A DNA stretch of 6,366 nt from Bacilli bacterium. Its GTDB lineage: Bacteria > Bacillota_I > Bacilli_A > ML615J-28 > CAG-313. A model generated the notes under the pieces. The model had not been told where the DNA came from and ran no database searches. It saw only the letters and a program-made list of their open reading frames with translations. Numbering within the stretch: the stretch's first letter is position 1; every line of letters begins with the position of its first letter. A program made the translations under genes and the position numbers. Positions 5,421 through 6,366 of the stretch are shown here, piece by piece. Location: positions 1 to 6,366 of the forward strand of contig CAAGKY010000182.1 in NCBI GenBank assembly GCA_900770645.1, in the 5' to 3' direction.

Positions 5421-5427
5421 AAAGAGG
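5421..5427 (+). promoter_or_regulatory. Ribosome binding site of the degV-family gene
   Basis: AAAGAGG lies eight bases before ATG 5436. It rules against the in-frame TTG at 5418, which overlaps no upstream Shine-Dalgarno site and would place this site inside the coding sequence. Confidence 0.7.
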
Positions 5428-5435
5428 TAGTAAAA

Positions 5436-6323
5436 ATGAGTTTTAATTTTCAATTATCATGTGAATCAACTGTCGATTTGCCTTATGAATATGTCACTAA
5501 ACGTAATATATCGGTTATATTTTACTCATATGTAATTGATGGGGTAGAATATGAAGATAATATGGAAAGAAGCATAGAAGCTAGAAAAAAGTTTTACAAT
5601 TTAATCGAAAGTGGGAATATGCCATCAACATCACAAATTAATGAATATAGATATGAGGAATATTTTGAAGAATTATTAAAAAAAGGTGATGTTTTCCACA
5701 TTACATTAGGAACAGGTATGACACCATCATACAAAAATGCTTGTAAAGCAGCAGAAGTATTAAAAGAAAAATATCCAGATCGTAAATTAGTTATAGTAGA
5801 TTCACTTTGTAGTTCAGGTGGATATGGACTGCTTGTAGATTATTGTGCTGATTTAAAAGATCAAGGTAAAAATATGGATGAAATCAAAGAATGGGTAGAA
5901 AGTAATTGTAACAAAGTACATCACCAATTTTTCTCAACTAATTTGAAATATTTTAGAAGAAGTGGAAGGGTATCTGGACCTTCTGCAATTGTTGGAAGTA
6001 TTTTGAAAATATGTCCTTTAATGAGATTAAATCAAGAAGGTAAAATTGTCGCATATGATAAAGTAAGACTTACTAAAAATGCAATTAAAGAAACAGTGTC
6101 AACAATTTTAAACAATATTCAAAATGGTAATGAATATGATGGTAAAATGTTTATATATCATTCTGAGTCAATAGAATTAGCAAAAGAATTAGAAAAATGT
6201 ATTATAGATGTAATTCCTAACATGAATGGTAAAATCAAAATGCTAAATATCGGTAATATTATTGCTTCACATTGTGGTAGTGGAACTGTTGCGGTGTCAT
6301 TTATTGGTAATGAGCGTATATAA
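5436..6323 (+). CDS. DegV family protein (fatty-acid binding)
   Basis: A 295-residue protein, close to the usual 280-290 of the family. DegV/FakB proteins bind a fatty acid in the cytoplasm, and some present it to the kinase FakA for phosphorylation. Visible family features are the N-terminal CESTVDLP (9-16), GVEYEDN (36-42), PSTSQ (63-67) where the Thr helps hold the fatty-acid carboxylate, the loop LGTGMTPSYKNA (91-102) in the place of the usual SS.LSGTYQSA, DSLCSSGGYG, and the conserved LKYFRRSGRVSG followed by ILKICPLM. It is transcribed from its own promoter after the operon terminator, so a link to the transporter is not indicated. No FakA-like kinase is visible in the window. Several DegV paralogues per genome are common in this phylum, and which fatty acid is bound cannot be read from sequence. 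Confidence 0.93.
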   Translation: MSFNFQLSCESTVDLPYEYVTKRNISVIFYSYVIDGVEYEDNMERSIEARKKFYNLIESGNMPSTSQINEYRYEEYFEELLKKGDVFHITLGTGMTPSYKNACKAAEVLKEKYPDRKLVIVDSLCSSGGYGLLVDYCADLKDQGKNMDEIKEWVESNCNKVHHQFFSTNLKYFRRSGRVSGPSAIVGSILKICPLMRLNQEGKIVAYDKVRLTKNAIKETVSTILNNIQNGNEYDGKMFIYHSESIELAKELEKCIIDVIPNMNGKIKMLNIGNIIASHCGSGTVAVSFIGNERI

Positions 6324-6330
6324 AAAAATA

Positions 6331-6359
6331 TTGAATTAATTTATTGCATATGTTATAAT
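6331..6359 (+). promoter_or_regulatory. Promoter reading out of the window
   Basis: TTGAAT (6331-6336) and TATAAT (6354-6359) are separated by 17 bases, and the -10 is preceded by TGT, making an extended -10 (TGTTATAAT). It lies just after the degV-family stop and should drive a gene beyond the window end. No clear terminator separates it from degV. Confidence 0.65.
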
Positions 6360-6366
6360 AGTACTA

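Noticed and set aside
5418..5435. TTG start six codons upstream for the degV-family gene
   Set aside because: The ribosome binding site AAAGAGG lies within these codons, and the family N terminus matches the ATG at 5436.

Overview
The window looks like chromosomal DNA from a low-GC Gram-positive bacterium (Bacillota). The sequence is very AT-rich with strongly AT-biased codons. Shine-Dalgarno sites are strong, several sigma-A type promoters match consensus, intrinsic terminators are U-rich, and the gene families (LuxS, lipoprotein-anchored ABC binding protein, DegV) are typical of that phylum. A gut Erysipelotrichia or Clostridia-like lineage is a guess from style only. All genes are on the + strand. 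I see no mobile element, CRISPR array, tRNA or rRNA.

Layout. (1) Positions 1-57 hold the last 18 codons of an unidentified gene, translationally coupled by an ATGA overlap to luxS (54-521), which ends at a perfect-stem terminator (531-557). (2) Positions 558-969 contain no convincing protein gene. They hold a consensus promoter (605-633) and a leader of about 330 nt. The leader carries two related RNA elements (about 664-719 and 753-885), each followed by a terminator hairpin that re-uses the 3' strand of the element's closing helix. (3) Positions 970-5296 are a four-gene operon: a polar amino-acid type ABC importer (binding lipoprotein, permease, ATPase) and an M20 metallopeptidase. The last three genes overlap or abut, and the operon ends at a terminator (5305-5337). 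(4) A separate promoter (5375-5403) drives a degV-family gene (5436-6323). Another promoter (6331-6359) points out of the window.

How the genes fit together. The operon reads as uptake of a small amino-acid-like compound followed by hydrolysis in the cytoplasm. The binding protein keeps the arginine that holds the ligand alpha-carboxylate but lacks the aspartate that usually holds the alpha-amino group, and the operon ends with an M20 amidohydrolase. An N-blocked amino acid or a dipeptide is therefore a reasonable inferred substrate, not a demonstrated one.

The most unusual items are three. The tandem leader elements have a core motif and pairing that persist although the stem sequences differ, and I could not match them to a known riboswitch class. 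The permease carries an extracellular domain of about 150 residues built of InlB/Flg_new-like repeats. The peptidase has a cysteine-rich zinc-site region with two CxxC pairs.
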